Source: Clostridiales bacterium (lineage in GTDB: Bacteria; Bacillota; Clostridia; Lachnospirales; Lachnospiraceae). From it: DNA of 64,000 bases. Made by a program: the position numbers and the translations under genes. Where the stretch lies: contig JAJQDV010000054.1 of assembly GCA_021202015.1 (NCBI GenBank), positions 1 to 64,000 of the forward strand. The letters run 5' to 3'. Positions 8,565 to 17,486 of this stretch are shown here, piece after piece. The notes under the pieces are model-generated. The model saw nothing but the letters and a program-made list of their open reading frames with translations. It was not told the origin of the DNA and did not search any database. Every line of letters starts with the position of its first letter. The first letter of the stretch is position 1.

Positions 8565-9539
8565 ATGTTCAACGCATTAATCCAAAAATTAAAAAGCGAT
8601 CCGAAGACGATCGTTTTTACAGAGGGCACCGATCCGCGAATCCTGGAAGCGTCCTCCCGTCTGCTTGCCGGTACTTTCTTAAAACCGATCCTGGTGGGCA
8701 ATGTCGACGCTGTGAAGGCCGCCGCCGAGGAAGCCGGTTATAATATCAACGGCGCGGACATCATCGATCCCGAGACCTATGAAAAGATGGATGCGATGGT
8801 CGACGCCATGGTAGAGCTCCGCAAGGGCAAAATGACAGCCGACGATTGCCGTGCCGCTCTGCTGAAGGGCAACTACTTCGGTACCATGCTTGTAAAGATG
8901 GGCGTTGCGGACTGCCTGCTTGGCGGCGCTACATACTCTACCGCGGATACCGTCCGCCCCGCGCTGCAGCTGATCAAGACCAAACCGGGCAACAAGATCG
9001 TATCATCCTGCTTTATCCTGGTCCGTCCTGCGGCGACCGGCGAGAACGAAGTTCTGGCTATGGGCGACTGCGCCATCAATATCAAGCCTACCGAGGACGA
9101 CCTCGTGGAGATCGCTACGGAGACTGCGGCCTGCGCGAAGATATTCGGCGTAGATCCGAAGATCGCATTCTTAAGCTACTCGACACTCGGCTCCGGCAAG
9201 GGCGAGGATGTGGATAAGATGCGCAACGCCTGCGCGAAGACGAAGGCTGCCGCTCCGGATCTCGCAATCGAGGGAGAGCTTCAGTTTGACGCGGCGGTTT
9301 CCCCGAATGTTGCAAGGACAAAATGCCCGGGCTCCGAAGTGGCCGGACATGCCAACACCTTCATCTTCCCGGACATCAACGCCGGCAATATCGGCTACAA
9401 GATCGCGCAGAGGCTCGGTAACTTTGACGCCTACGGCCCGATCCTGCTGGGCTTAAACGCCCCGATCAACGACCTGTCCAGAGGATGCAACGCGATGGAG
9501 GTTTATTCCATGGCGATCATCACGGCGGCGCTGAGCTGA
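8565..9539 (+). CDS. pta: Phosphate acetyltransferase
   Basis: 324-residue short-form Pta, which interconverts acetyl-CoA plus phosphate and acetyl phosphate plus CoA. Family segments are VFTEGTDPRILEAS at the N-terminus, GGATYSTADTVRPALQ in the middle, and GHANTFIFPDINAGNIGYKI near the C-terminus, which is highly conserved in Pta. GGAGG lies 8 bases before the ATG. The acetate kinase partner, often adjacent in Clostridia, is not beside it here. The gene has its own promoter and a strong terminator. Confidence 0.96.
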   Translation: MFNALIQKLKSDPKTIVFTEGTDPRILEASSRLLAGTFLKPILVGNVDAVKAAAEEAGYNINGADIIDPETYEKMDAMVDAMVELRKGKMTADDCRAALLKGNYFGTMLVKMGVADCLLGGATYSTADTVRPALQLIKTKPGNKIVSSCFILVRPAATGENEVLAMGDCAINIKPTEDDLVEIATETAACAKIFGVDPKIAFLSYSTLGSGKGEDVDKMRNACAKTKAAAPDLAIEGELQFDAAVSPNVARTKCPGSEVAGHANTFIFPDINAGNIGYKIAQRLGNFDAYGPILLGLNAPINDLSRGCNAMEVYSMAIITAALS

Positions 9540-9567
9540 GTCCCGTTTTTCACTATGATCATGACAA

Positions 9568-9608
9568 CAGGAGCGACACATTCTGCGATGTGCCGCTCCT
9601 GTTTATTT
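9568..9608 (+). terminator. Terminator of pta
   Basis: CAGGAGCG and CACAT pair with ATGTG and CGCTCCTG in an almost perfect 14-base stem ending at 9601, followed by TTTATTT. Confidence 0.9.
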
Positions 9609-9629
9609 ACTATAATTTACTATAATCGA

Positions 9630-9668
9630 CCGCATGGGACGAAAGGAATTTGACAGCTATGCTGTCCT
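9630..9668 (+). repeat. Partial copy of repeat family B
   Basis: GGGACGAAAGGAATTTGACA followed by GCTATGCTGTCC matches the central hairpin part of the repeats at 4455 and 60982, including GACAGC..GCTGTC. The outer arms and the GAGGC hairpin are absent. It lies between pta and the convergent DUF1847 gene. Confidence 0.5.
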
Positions 9669-10299
9669 ATTCCGCATTTCCGAACACTTTCTGATAATAC
9701 TTATCCGCCTGGTACAGAGCCGCCACCGTATTATGGCCCAGCACGCGGTCCTTCGCCACCAGAGTCGTCACCGGCGCGTCGGAATATTTATAGAACATGC
9801 TGTCATGCCCTACACACAGTCCTATCAGGATATTCAGATCCGTCCGCCGCGCGTTCAGCGACTTCGCCTGCAGGATGGGATTGCACATATTGAATCCGAC
9901 CGCGTTGCAGCGCTCCGGGATCCCCACATCCGCCTTCTTCTGTGTGCCGCCCTTGCAGGCAGCTCCGTACACCTCAAACCCGTGGCTGCGGAAGACCTTA
10001 GCCAGCGTCCGGGCCTCGGAGAGCAGACCCACGCAGTTCGCGATTCCGATCCGTTTCGCTCCGATTTTTTTCGCGAACTCGACCGTCTCCTCCAGGCGCG
10101 TCATTTTGCAATAGTTATCCGCCTCCACCTCAGCGGCCGCGATCGTCAGTCGGCGGATCTCCTCTTTCTCATACTCCGCCATCGCTTCCTCCAGAAGATC
10201 CGGATCCATATGCGTCGACGGGCAGAAAAGCGGGTACTGCCCGTCTTCCCGGTTACAGTTGCCCACCGTACAATCAACGCAGCTTCTTTCTGTTTCCAT
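9667..10299 (-). CDS. DUF1847 family cysteine-rich protein
   Basis: 210-residue protein whose N-terminus has four cysteines in a metal-binding spacing (CVDCTVGNC, then PLFC). The body has GIANCVGLLSEA and GAACKGG, plus GFNMCNPILQA and GLCVGHDSMF, which are characteristic of DUF1847. The biochemical role of this family is unknown to me; the conserved cysteines suggest an iron-sulphur or zinc site. AAAGGAC precedes the ATG. The next gene upstream on the same strand is the CbiT-like gene about 105 bases away. Confidence 0.85.
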   Translation of the reverse strand: METERSCVDCTVGNCNREDGQYPLFCPSTHMDPDLLEEAMAEYEKEEIRRLTIAAAEVEADNYCKMTRLEETVEFAKKIGAKRIGIANCVGLLSEARTLAKVFRSHGFEVYGAACKGGTQKKADVGIPERCNAVGFNMCNPILQAKSLNARRTDLNILIGLCVGHDSMFYKYSDAPVTTLVAKDRVLGHNTVAALYQADKYYQKVFGNAE

Positions 10300-10329
10300 C
10301 TGAAAGTCCTTTCTTCCTGATCTTACAAA

Positions 10330-10404
10330 CTCCGGAAACTTCCCCTCTTCATACCTGTAAACGCTCCGGAAAAGCCCCTTTTCATTCCTGTATGTGCTCC
10401 GACA
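10330..10404. repeat. Imperfect 33-34 base tandem repeat
   Basis: CTCCGG at 10330 and 10364 and CTCCGA at 10397 mark two full units and one partial unit. They share CTCCGGAAA..CCCCT.TTCAT.CCTGTA and lie between the DUF1847 and CbiT-like genes. The repeat ends at the stop of the latter. Confidence 0.6.
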
Positions 10405-11310
10405 TCACCCGTTCGCCTTCCCCGAAATGATCCACGGCGCGGGCTCCTGCTCGAAGGAGTTTTTGTTGTTCATCCGGGAAACAGTCACCTGAATAATCTC
10501 CGTATCCTGAATCCCGTACTTCTCAAACAGCTTCGGCATACCTGCGGCGACACAGAAATCCAGTGTATACACCACCACGCTGATCTGCGGGTTCAGCTTC
10601 GCAAGACAGGCAATCTCCTGCTCCGTGCTGGCAGATGCCACGAGAAAGACGAGAGACGGCACGGCATGACCGCGCATGGTCTCCTCATCCACATGGTCGA
10701 TGACCTGGATATTGTGAAGCCCGAAATGATCGATATTCTCTTCGATCGTCATACGGTCGTCCCTGTTGTACTCCACCGCAAGTACTGATCCCTCGTTCGC
10801 GATAATGCCTGCCTCGATGGCGATACTCTCGCCGCTGATGACACAGATATCGTCCTGCTGTCCCACATGCATCTTGTTGAAGATCACGGAGCGGATCTCA
10901 CTGCCGACATAGTGAATGGAACCGCGGCGGAAATTGTTGTTATCCATGCCGATCTTGTATGTATTGCACATATTCTCATTCACGATCAGCATGCCTGCGG
11001 AAGCGTTGATCCCGCGGTTGATCATGTCGCTGACCTTGTCATGCTTCACCTCGCCTGCCGGCTCCGAGCCCTCATTATACCAGACGTCGCAGTCACCCAG
11101 ACCGGCATTCCACATCCGGTAGAAAATGTCCGGATTCCCCGCCTCCGTAAAAACAAGCACCGCCTTGTGCGACTCTACCGTCGGAATGACGTTTTTGTTT
11201 TTCCGGGTGATATCCAGCATTTTTACCTTCTCGAGGTCAATCGGCGTATTCTTCGCGAAATACTGAAGCCAGGATAAAATAATTTCATTTGTAAAAATCT
11301 GTTGTACCAT
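10405..11310 (-). CDS. CbiT-like methyltransferase-fold protein
   Basis: About 300 residues. The C-terminal two thirds match the layout of precorrin-6B methylase CbiT (C-terminal half of CobL): FRRGSIHYVGSEIRSVIFNK, then a Rossmann segment, AVEYNRDDRMTIEENIDHFG, VASAST and the end APWIISG. However, the SAM-binding glycine loop (normally D-G-GTG) reads CVISGESIAIEAG, so methyltransferase activity is doubtful. The first 110 residues are not recognised. No cobalamin genes are nearby. The start is taken at the ATG after TGGAGGGAAC. Confidence 0.6.
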   Translation of the reverse strand: MVQQIFTNEIILSWLQYFAKNTPIDLEKVKMLDITRKNKNVIPTVESHKAVLVFTEAGNPDIFYRMWNAGLGDCDVWYNEGSEPAGEVKHDKVSDMINRGINASAGMLIVNENMCNTYKIGMDNNNFRRGSIHYVGSEIRSVIFNKMHVGQQDDICVISGESIAIEAGIIANEGSVLAVEYNRDDRMTIEENIDHFGLHNIQVIDHVDEETMRGHAVPSLVFLVASASTEQEIACLAKLNPQISVVVYTLDFCVAAGMPKLFEKYGIQDTEIIQVTVSRMNNKNSFEQEPAPWIISGKANG

Positions 11311-11363
11311 TGTTCCCTCCATAAAAATGTATCATCTTAGAAAACGTATGTTTTTATTTGTAA

Positions 11364-11392
11364 AGGATAGCATACTTTACGCTAAAATACAA
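11364..11392 (-). promoter_or_regulatory. Candidate promoter of CbiT-like gene
   Basis: Leftward TTGTAT (11387-11392), 17-base spacer, TATCCT (11364-11369), about 50 bases ahead of the start codon. Confidence 0.45.
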
Positions 11393-11453
11393 TTTATTTT
11401 GCTTATGTGGGTGGAGTTCCTGCTTCACAGGAGTTATAGAAAAAAATAAGTTC

Positions 11454-11481
11454 TTCACATTTCGTTGATTTCTGTTATAAT
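11454..11481 (+). promoter_or_regulatory. Promoter of small ORF at 11555
   Basis: TTCACA (11454-11459), 16-base spacer, TATAAT (11476-11481), about 75 bases upstream of the small gene. Confidence 0.5.
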
Positions 11482-11554
11482 AAAAAAGGTTTGTTTCCAA
11501 CAGCCATTACTTTTAAATAAACACACAGTTTACAGATAAGGACGAGGTACGGTT

Positions 11555-11803
11555 ATGGAAAAGCAGATTCGGGTAATTGCAAGATATCACTATTCGGAAG
11601 GCTATTTTGTCGAGGTTTCCCGCGAGGATTCCGTCATTGCGAGCAGGGATTACTGGCTTTGCCGAAAGAACAGCGCCAGAAAAATGTACATGTTCAGCAG
11701 CCCGTATAAAAACAGCCGGACGGAGGAGCATATGCTGTTAACGAAGATCTCCGATGCGATCCAGCAATATGAACATCCGGTTTCTTTTGAAAAATATGCC
11801 TGA
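11555..11803 (+). CDS. Small hypothetical protein, 82 residues
   Basis: Unrecognised cytosolic protein, basic and rich in Tyr, Ser and Arg, with no membrane segment or cysteine pair. GAGGT lies 7 bases before the ATG and a good promoter is upstream, so it is probably a real gene. It is followed by a half copy of repeat family A. Confidence 0.6.
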   Translation: MEKQIRVIARYHYSEGYFVEVSREDSVIASRDYWLCRKNSARKMYMFSSPYKNSRTEEHMLLTKISDAIQQYEHPVSFEKYA

Positions 11804-11804
11804 G

Positions 11805-11832
11805 AATTTTCCTATATGACAAAAAAAGCGAC
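11805..11832 (+). repeat. Half copy of repeat family A hairpin
   Basis: TTTCCTATATGACAAAAAAA matches the right arm and A tract of the hairpin at 37385-37420. The left arm is missing. Confidence 0.4.
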
Positions 11833-11903
11833 GATCCGACCGCGCGCAACAGCGCGGACGAACCGCCGCCCTTTTTCGTCTCCCCGTCTGAAAGCAGATG
11901 TTT

Positions 11904-12416
11904 TCAGAACTCCACGCAGCCGGTGTACTGGTCGTTGATGACATAGTAGGCTGCTTTGTCCTCCGGCTTGATGTACAGAGTGATGGACTTCACGGATACC
12001 GCGCCTTCGGTGGCTGCAAACTGCGCCAGCGCACGCTCGGTCAGAACCTCCTCACTGATCTCGTCCCCGAGATACTGAATAACGATGTTCTTCGTCGGTT
12101 TTCTGGTGTATTTGCGCTTCGTGGTGGTCTCGGAAGAATCCTTCACCGCCTTTTTCGTGGAAGCAACCGCCTTCTCCACATTCTTTTTCGTAGTTCCCGC
12201 CGCTTTCTTCGCCGCCTTTTTCGTCGCGTCCGCAGCCTTCTCCGCCGCATCCTTCACAACAGCCGCCGTCGCCTCGGCGTTCTTCTTCGCAGCTTCCTTA
12301 TTCGCCGCCGTCGCCTTCGCGTTCGCCGCCTTTGCTTCCGCCTTTTTAGTTTCCGTAGTCACAACCTCTTCATTCGTAATGGTTGTATCTACAGAATCTT
12401 TTTTCGTTGATGCCAT
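11904..12416 (-). CDS. DUF6465-like protein with histone-like Ala/Lys tail
   Basis: 170 residues in two parts. Residues 1-110 are low-complexity Ala, Lys, Thr and Glu with many AAKKA-type repeats, resembling histone H1-like tails. Residues 112-170 form a compact domain (IVIQYLGDEISEEVL; LYIKPEDKAAYYVINDQY) that I associate with DUF6465 of Lachnospiraceae. A role in nucleic-acid or cell-surface binding through the basic tail is conjecture. GAAGGAGGA precedes the start. Confidence 0.7.
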   Translation of the reverse strand: MASTKKDSVDTTITNEEVVTTETKKAEAKAANAKATAANKEAAKKNAEATAAVVKDAAEKAADATKKAAKKAAGTTKKNVEKAVASTKKAVKDSSETTTKRKYTRKPTKNIVIQYLGDEISEEVLTERALAQFAATEGAVSVKSITLYIKPEDKAAYYVINDQYTGCVEF

Positions 12417-12735
12417 GATTTCAAAATCCTCCTTCTATAATAATATACCGGGCGCACAGAGAAAATCAGCCGGGGATCTGTCATGTTCGCTTTCATCACA
12501 ATCTGCCCCCGGAATCTCTTCAACCCCGATTTTACGCTATGCATTTTACTCCAACACCCGGATATTGTCAACTCCAACCCGTCCGACAGACAGCGATTTC
12601 ACTGAAAACTGTACAATCCGCGGCAACAGATTTTCCAGAATCCCGGTTTCTTCTGTAAAACTTTACCAAAGACCTGTATTTTTATTCATTTTTTCACACT
12701 TTCTGTACAATTTTTCTGGATTTTATCATTTTAGA
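12417..12735. other. Long intergenic region
   Basis: About 320 bases between the divergent DUF6465-like and CoA-transferase genes. It must hold the DUF6465-like promoter, but no clear boxes stand out. No ORF, repeat or strong hairpin was seen. Confidence 0.5.
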
Positions 12736-12744
12736 TGTTATAAT
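12736..12744 (+). promoter_or_regulatory. Extended -10 promoter of CoA-transferase operon
   Basis: TGTTATAAT is an extended -10; no good -35 lies at the expected distance. The leader holds an imperfect hairpin, ATGC-GTTGAAA..TTTCAA-AGCAT (12751-12777), before AGGAGGG. Confidence 0.5.
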
Positions 12745-12813
12745 AGATTTATGCGTTGAAATTCGTTTTTCAAAGCATCTATACTATACATCATTCATTT
12801 AGGAGGGAAAGAA

Positions 12814-13491
12814 ATGGCTAAGACAAAAGTTATTTCTGCGAAAGAAGCAGGCGCTCTTGTAAAAGACGGCGACACCGTCATGATCGGCGGCTTCATGACA
12901 AACGGAACTGCAAAATCGATCGTACATCAGGTAACGGCAAAGAATCTGACCGTTATTTGCAACGATGCCGGATTTCTGAACGAGGGTACCGGACGTCTTC
13001 TCGCAAACCATCAGGTAAAAAGACTGATCGCGACTCACGTAGGTCTGAACAAGGAATGCGGACAGCAGTACAACGAGGGCATCCTTGACCTGAAGCTTCA
13101 GCCGCAGGGCACACTGGCCGAGCAGGTTCGCGCGGGCGGCGCGGGACTGGGCGGGTTCCTGACCCCCACCGGCGTCGGCACGATCGTTGCGGACAGTTCC
13201 TCACCGACTACTCTCGAGGGCAAGCAGCTCATCGAGCTGGACGGCAAAGAATATCTTCTGGAGAAAGCGCTGCGTGCGGACGTTGCCATTGTTCAGGGCT
13301 TTATCGCAGATGAGTCCGGCAATATCCGTTACAAAGGCTCCATCCGCAACTTCAACGTGCTGATGGCATCCGCGGCGGATACCGTTATCGTAGAGGTTGA
13401 AAAGATCGTTCCGGCCGGAGAGATCGGTCCGAACTATGTAGAGACCCCGCACATCTTCGTTGATTACTTAGTATTAAAGGAGGAGGCATAA
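12814..13491 (+). CDS. atoD: CoA-transferase subunit A (acetate/acetoacetate type)
   Basis: 225-residue alpha subunit of a family I CoA-transferase. [16 protein letters not shown] gives the CoA-binding GG motif near residue 27, and [16 protein letters not shown] near 107 is typical of AtoD/CtfA. With subunit B it moves CoA between acetate, butyrate and acetoacetate or related short acids. AGGAGGG precedes the ATG. Subunit B starts one base after its stop codon, so the two are coupled. Confidence 0.94.
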   Translation: MAKTKVISAKEAGALVKDGDTVMIGGFMTNGTAKSIVHQVTAKNLTVICNDAGFLNEGTGRLLANHQVKRLIATHVGLNKECGQQYNEGILDLKLQPQGTLAEQVRAGGAGLGGFLTPTGVGTIVADSSSPTTLEGKQLIELDGKEYLLEKALRADVAIVQGFIADESGNIRYKGSIRNFNVLMASAADTVIVEVEKIVPAGEIGPNYVETPHIFVDYLVLKEEA

Positions 13492-13492
13492 G

Positions 13493-14149
13493 ATGGAAAG
13501 AAGCGAGATTAAACCCTTTATCGCAAAGCGAGTTGCAAAAGAGATTCATGACGGCGATGTTGTAAACCTCGGCATCGGCCTTCCCACTATGGTTCCTGAT
13601 TATGTGGACCCGAACATCAAGATCACGCTGCAGTCCGAGAATGGTTTTATCGGCCTTTCCGCCGTTGATCCGGATTCGGACGACGCGCCGTACACCGTAA
13701 ACGCAGGCGGTCAGCCGGCCGGCATTGAAAAAGACGGGATGTTCTTTGATTCCTCCATCTCCTTCGCCATCATCCGCGGCGGACATGTGGACGCTACGGT
13801 TCTCGGCTCCCTTCAGGTAGATGAGAAGGGTGATATCGCGAACTGGATCATCCCCGGCAAGATGGTTCCGGGCATGGGCGGCGCGATGGATCTGGTCGTA
13901 GGCGCGAAGAAAGTGATCGTCGCGATGGAGCACACCCAGAAGGGTTCTCCGAAGATCTTAAAGGAGTGCACCCTTCCTCTGACCGCAAAGGGACAGGTGA
14001 ATCTCATCGTTACCGAGATGGCCGTGATCGAAGTGACGCCGGACGGCCTGGTGCTGACCGAGTACAATCCGGAGTTCACAGTGGAGGAGATTCAGGCTGC
14101 CACAGAGGCAGAGCTTAAGATCTCCCCGGATCTGAAACCGATGGTATAA
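13493..14149 (+). CDS. atoA: CoA-transferase subunit B (acetate/acetoacetate type)
   Basis: 218-residue beta subunit carrying the catalytic glutamate in [11 protein letters not shown] (near residue 49), which forms the glutamyl-CoA thioester in this family. [30 protein letters not shown] and [13 protein letters not shown] are family hallmarks. AAAGGAGGAGG sits at the end of subunit A. The exact acid pair cannot be read from sequence; acetate-butyrate or acetate-acetoacetate are most likely in this kind of organism. A strong terminator follows. Confidence 0.94.
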   Translation: MERSEIKPFIAKRVAKEIHDGDVVNLGIGLPTMVPDYVDPNIKITLQSENGFIGLSAVDPDSDDAPYTVNAGGQPAGIEKDGMFFDSSISFAIIRGGHVDATVLGSLQVDEKGDIANWIIPGKMVPGMGGAMDLVVGAKKVIVAMEHTQKGSPKILKECTLPLTAKGQVNLIVTEMAVIEVTPDGLVLTEYNPEFTVEEIQAATEAELKISPDLKPMV

Positions 14150-14183
14150 GAGATCTGACCCGAAGGATACAGACTCATCAAAA

Positions 14184-14217
14184 AACAGGAGACCGGACAT
14201 ACCGTCTCCTGTTTTTT
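14184..14217 (+). terminator. Terminator of CoA-transferase operon
   Basis: AACAGGAGAC (14184-14193) pairs with GTCTCCTGTT (14204-14213), an inner CGG/CCG extends the stem, and a T run follows. Confidence 0.92.
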
Positions 14218-14220
14218 CTC

Positions 14221-14270
14221 ATCATATAGGAAAGTTCTCCGAACTTCCTATATGATAAAAAACGCTCCGC
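14221..14270 (-). repeat. Repeat family A, hairpin-only copy
   Basis: ATCATATAGG..CCTATATGAT forms a 36-base hairpin (14221-14256), followed by AAAAAACGCTCCGC. On the minus strand it equals the right end of the element at 37291-37420, except that the outermost pair is A-T instead of G-C. It lies just upstream of ptsI. Confidence 0.7.
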
Positions 14271-14295
14271 CGAAAGCAAAAGAAGGAGAAGTCAC

Positions 14296-15909
14296 ATGGA
14301 ACAATACACCGGCATATCCGTATTTCAAAAAATCGCGATTGGGAAGGTTTATCTCTATCAGAAAAAAGAAAATACCGTGCGCAGAGAACACGAGGACGAC
14401 GTTGAACAGGAAATCAAAAGATTCGAAGACGCAAAGACTGTCGCCCTCGGCCAGTTGGAGCGCATCTGCCAGAAAGCGCTAAGGGAAGTCGGCGAGGACA
14501 ACGCAGCCGTGTTTGAAGTCCACATGATGATGATGGACGACGCGGATTTTGTCGACTCCATCTGCCGCATCATCCGGGAGCAGAAGGTGAACGCGGAATA
14601 TGCCGTGGCGACGACCGGCGATAATTTTTCCGCCATGTTTTCCCAGATGGACGATGATTATATGAGAGCCCGCGCGGCTGACGTCAGAGACATCTCCGAG
14701 CGTCTGGTCTCCGTACTGAGCGGCCGGGAAACCGGCATAGGCAGTCCGGACGAGCCGGTTGTCCTGATAGCGGACGATCTGACGCCCAGCGAGACCGTTC
14801 AGCTGGACAAAACCAAAATTCTCGCCTTTGTGACCCGGCACGGATCCTCAAATTCCCACACGGCAATCCTTGCGCGCACCATGAATATCCCTGCTGTCAT
14901 CGGCATCAACGTTCAGGATGAATGGAAAGGAAAAACCGTTATCGTGGACGGATATACCGGAAACGTAACCATCGATCCGGATCCGGCATATCTGAAAAAC
15001 ATGACAGAGAAAATGCAGGCGGATGTAAAAAAGCAGGAACTGTTAAAAGAACTGAAAGGAAAGGAAACCGTCACAAAAAGCGGAAGGAAAATCCATCTCT
15101 ACGCCAACATCAGCGGCGTGAAGGACGTCGCTTCCGTGCTGCAGAACGACGGCGAGGGCATCGGCCTGTTCCGGAGCGAATTCCTCTATCTGGAGTCCAA
15201 TGATTTCCCCACAGAAGAGGAACAGTTCCAGGCATACAAGACCGTAGCCGAAAACATGGCCGGTAAAAAAGTTGTCATCCGAACATTGGATATCGGAGCG
15301 GATAAACAGGTCGATTATCTGGGTCTGGAAAAAGAAGACAATCCTGCAATGGGTTACCGCGCCATCCGTATCTGTCTGGACCGGCCGGAGATCTTCCGTA
15401 CACAGCTGCGGGCGCTCCTTCGGGCCAGCGCCTATGGAAACATCTCCATCATGTTTCCCATGATCATCTCCGTGCAGGAGGTACTGGAGTGCAAACGAAT
15501 CCTGGCTGAAGTAAAAACAGAACTGAAAGAGGAGAGAATCTCATATAAAGATGTTGAAATCGGCATCATGATCGAGACCCCGGCCTCCGTCTGGATCAGC
15601 GAGGAGCTTGGCCGTGAAGTAGACTTCTTCAGCATCGGCACGAACGACCTCACCCAGTACACGCTGGCGATCGACCGGCAGAACGCGAAGCTGGACAATA
15701 TCAACGATCCGCACCATCCGGCCGTCCTGCGGTCCATACAGACCGTGATTGAGAACGGCCACAAAGGCGGCGCCTGGGTCGGCATCTGCGGCGAGCTCGG
15801 CGCGGATACCACGCTAACCGAAACCTTTGTGAATATGGGGATCGATGAGCTGTCCGTATCGCCGTCATTTATCCTGCCGGTGCGGGAGACGGTGCGAAAG
15901 CTGGATTAA
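14296..15909 (+). CDS. ptsI: PTS enzyme I, PEP-protein phosphotransferase
   Basis: 537 residues, slightly short for the family. Enzyme I takes phosphate from PEP and passes it to HPr, starting sugar uptake. The phosphorylated histidine is in GSSNSHTAILAR (about residue 188). The PEP-binding barrel has GIGLFRSEFLY, RTLDIGADKQ, FFSIGTNDLTQY and the C-terminal GICGELGAD with the active cysteine. AGAAGGAG precedes the ATG. HPr is not adjacent, so it must be encoded elsewhere. It follows the CoA-transferase terminator and a family A hairpin and ends before a bidirectional terminator. Confidence 0.95.
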   Translation: MEQYTGISVFQKIAIGKVYLYQKKENTVRREHEDDVEQEIKRFEDAKTVALGQLERICQKALREVGEDNAAVFEVHMMMMDDADFVDSICRIIREQKVNAEYAVATTGDNFSAMFSQMDDDYMRARAADVRDISERLVSVLSGRETGIGSPDEPVVLIADDLTPSETVQLDKTKILAFVTRHGSSNSHTAILARTMNIPAVIGINVQDEWKGKTVIVDGYTGNVTIDPDPAYLKNMTEKMQADVKKQELLKELKGKETVTKSGRKIHLYANISGVKDVASVLQNDGEGIGLFRSEFLYLESNDFPTEEEQFQAYKTVAENMAGKKVVIRTLDIGADKQVDYLGLEKEDNPAMGYRAIRICLDRPEIFRTQLRALLRASAYGNISIMFPMIISVQEVLECKRILAEVKTELKEERISYKDVEIGIMIETPASVWISEELGREVDFFSIGTNDLTQYTLAIDRQNAKLDNINDPHHPAVLRSIQTVIENGHKGGAWVGICGELGADTTLTETFVNMGIDELSVSPSFILPVRETVRKLD

Positions 15910-15972
15910 AACAGCAATATTTCAAAATTCGCTTCCTCCAGCTGATTCGCAGCTATCGTATTCAGCGTACAC

Positions 15973-15998
15973 AAATCCCCGGCTTAAGCCGGGGATTT
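15973..15998. terminator. Bidirectional terminator between ptsI and ATPase gene
   Basis: AAATCCCCGGC and GCCGGGGATTT form a perfect palindrome around TTAA, with A/T-rich flanks. The core is nearly the same as the hairpin at 21050-21069. Confidence 0.85.
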
Positions 15999-17353
15999 TA
16001 CAGTGCCGATAAATCCACCTGATATATATACCCCACAGGCTCCTCTTCCCGCTGATAGAACATGATCATATACCACGGCAGATATTCCGTATCCTCACAT
16101 TTTTCCACATTTCCCTCACAAAAGACCAGCTTTCGCCCAAACGTCCAGTTCTCTACTCCGGACACCCGGTTCAATGCAGGATGCTTTTTATAATCATGGC
16201 CGGATTTTATCTCAATCAGATCAATCTGTGTTCCATTTTGTACGACAAAATCCAGTTCTCCTATCTTCTTGGATTCATAATAATTCAGCGAAAAACCACC
16301 GCATCGAATCGCCTGGGCAAACACGTTTTCCAGAATGCTTCCCATATTGACTTCCACATTGCCGTTCAGAAGTTCAAACTGTACATTTTTCATACATGCC
16401 GCACACAGCAGTCCCGTGTCATTTAGAAACAGCTTAAAGATGCTCCTTTTTTCGTTAAGCCGCAAGGGGGTCTGCGGTTCCGAAACATTATAAGAAGGCA
16501 GAGCCACGCCCGCGTCACTCAGCCACAAAAAAGCATTTTCATACCGGTTCTGACGGCCGTTTTCATCCACCCTGCTCAGGAAAAATCGCCTGTTTTTATC
16601 ATTCAGCTGTGAGGGTATACTGTCGAAAATCGCCTGTATTTTTATACGATCACTTCCGCTCGCATACCTGGCAATATCAAGTCTGTATAGCTCCAGAATA
16701 TCCCGCTGCGCCTGAACCACTTTTCCGATATCATGGGTGTTTATATAATTCTGAACCACAGCCGGCATTCCTCCGACCACAATATAGGTGTAAAAAAGCT
16801 TTTTCATCGTGCTGTGCACAGATTCTGATACGGGAAGACCCTGCTCAAAGCATTTTTTTAAAAGGGCGAACGTGGATTCCTGTACACCGTTGGCAGCCGC
16901 ATACTCCATAAAACTCATCGGATACATATAACAGATTTCTTCAAATCCGACAGGATAGGACTTTACCTCTTTGTATCTAACCCCTAACATGGAACCGGAT
17001 TCAATATAATCAAACCGCCCATCCTCAACCAGAAATTTGATAGCGCATCTCGCATTCGGACATTCCTGAATCTCGTCCAGAAAAACCAGTGTTTTTCCCG
17101 GCTCCATCTCCTGCATCTTATACGCCGTCAGGTTCTCCAGGATCGTATCCGCATCCAGACTGCCCTCAAAAATCCGGCCGGCATCCGTATCCGTGATAAA
17201 ATTAATCTCCACAAAATGATCGTAATATGCTCTTCCAAACGCTTCTATGACCGTTGTTTTCCCGATCTGTCTGGCTCCGATAACACACAGCGCTTTTTTC
17301 GCAGGATCCGCCTTCCAGGATTTCAACTTTGCGTAAATACTTCTCTCCAACAT
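15998..17353 (-). CDS. AAA ATPase with DUF4143 nuclease-like domain
   Basis: 451 residues of the widespread archaeal/bacterial ATP-binding family. Walker A is GARQIGKTT (about residue 26), Walker B is VFLDEIQECPNA, and YIESGSMLG follows in the ATPase. The C-terminal DUF4143 part ends with GELDFVVQNG and LIEIKSGHD, a PD-(D/E)XK-like core. Such genes are frequent strain-specific passengers and their function is not established. Base composition looks more AT-rich than in the neighbouring housekeeping genes. GGAGG lies 11 bases before the ATG. It is transcribed towards ptsI. Confidence 0.85.
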   Translation of the reverse strand: MLERSIYAKLKSWKADPAKKALCVIGARQIGKTTVIEAFGRAYYDHFVEINFITDTDAGRIFEGSLDADTILENLTAYKMQEMEPGKTLVFLDEIQECPNARCAIKFLVEDGRFDYIESGSMLGVRYKEVKSYPVGFEEICYMYPMSFMEYAAANGVQESTFALLKKCFEQGLPVSESVHSTMKKLFYTYIVVGGMPAVVQNYINTHDIGKVVQAQRDILELYRLDIARYASGSDRIKIQAIFDSIPSQLNDKNRRFFLSRVDENGRQNRYENAFLWLSDAGVALPSYNVSEPQTPLRLNEKRSIFKLFLNDTGLLCAACMKNVQFELLNGNVEVNMGSILENVFAQAIRCGGFSLNYYESKKIGELDFVVQNGTQIDLIEIKSGHDYKKHPALNRVSGVENWTFGRKLVFCEGNVEKCEDTEYLPWYMIMFYQREEEPVGYIYQVDLSAL

Positions 17354-17486
17354 AAGCTGTCATACCTCCAATAACAGCATTGTAACATTTTTCTATCATT
17401 TTTCAATATATTTTGCAACCTTTTTCTTATGTTTTTGGCAATTATGTGTAACACAAATCCCCACAAAGTGTTTTTCGGCAAACTTT

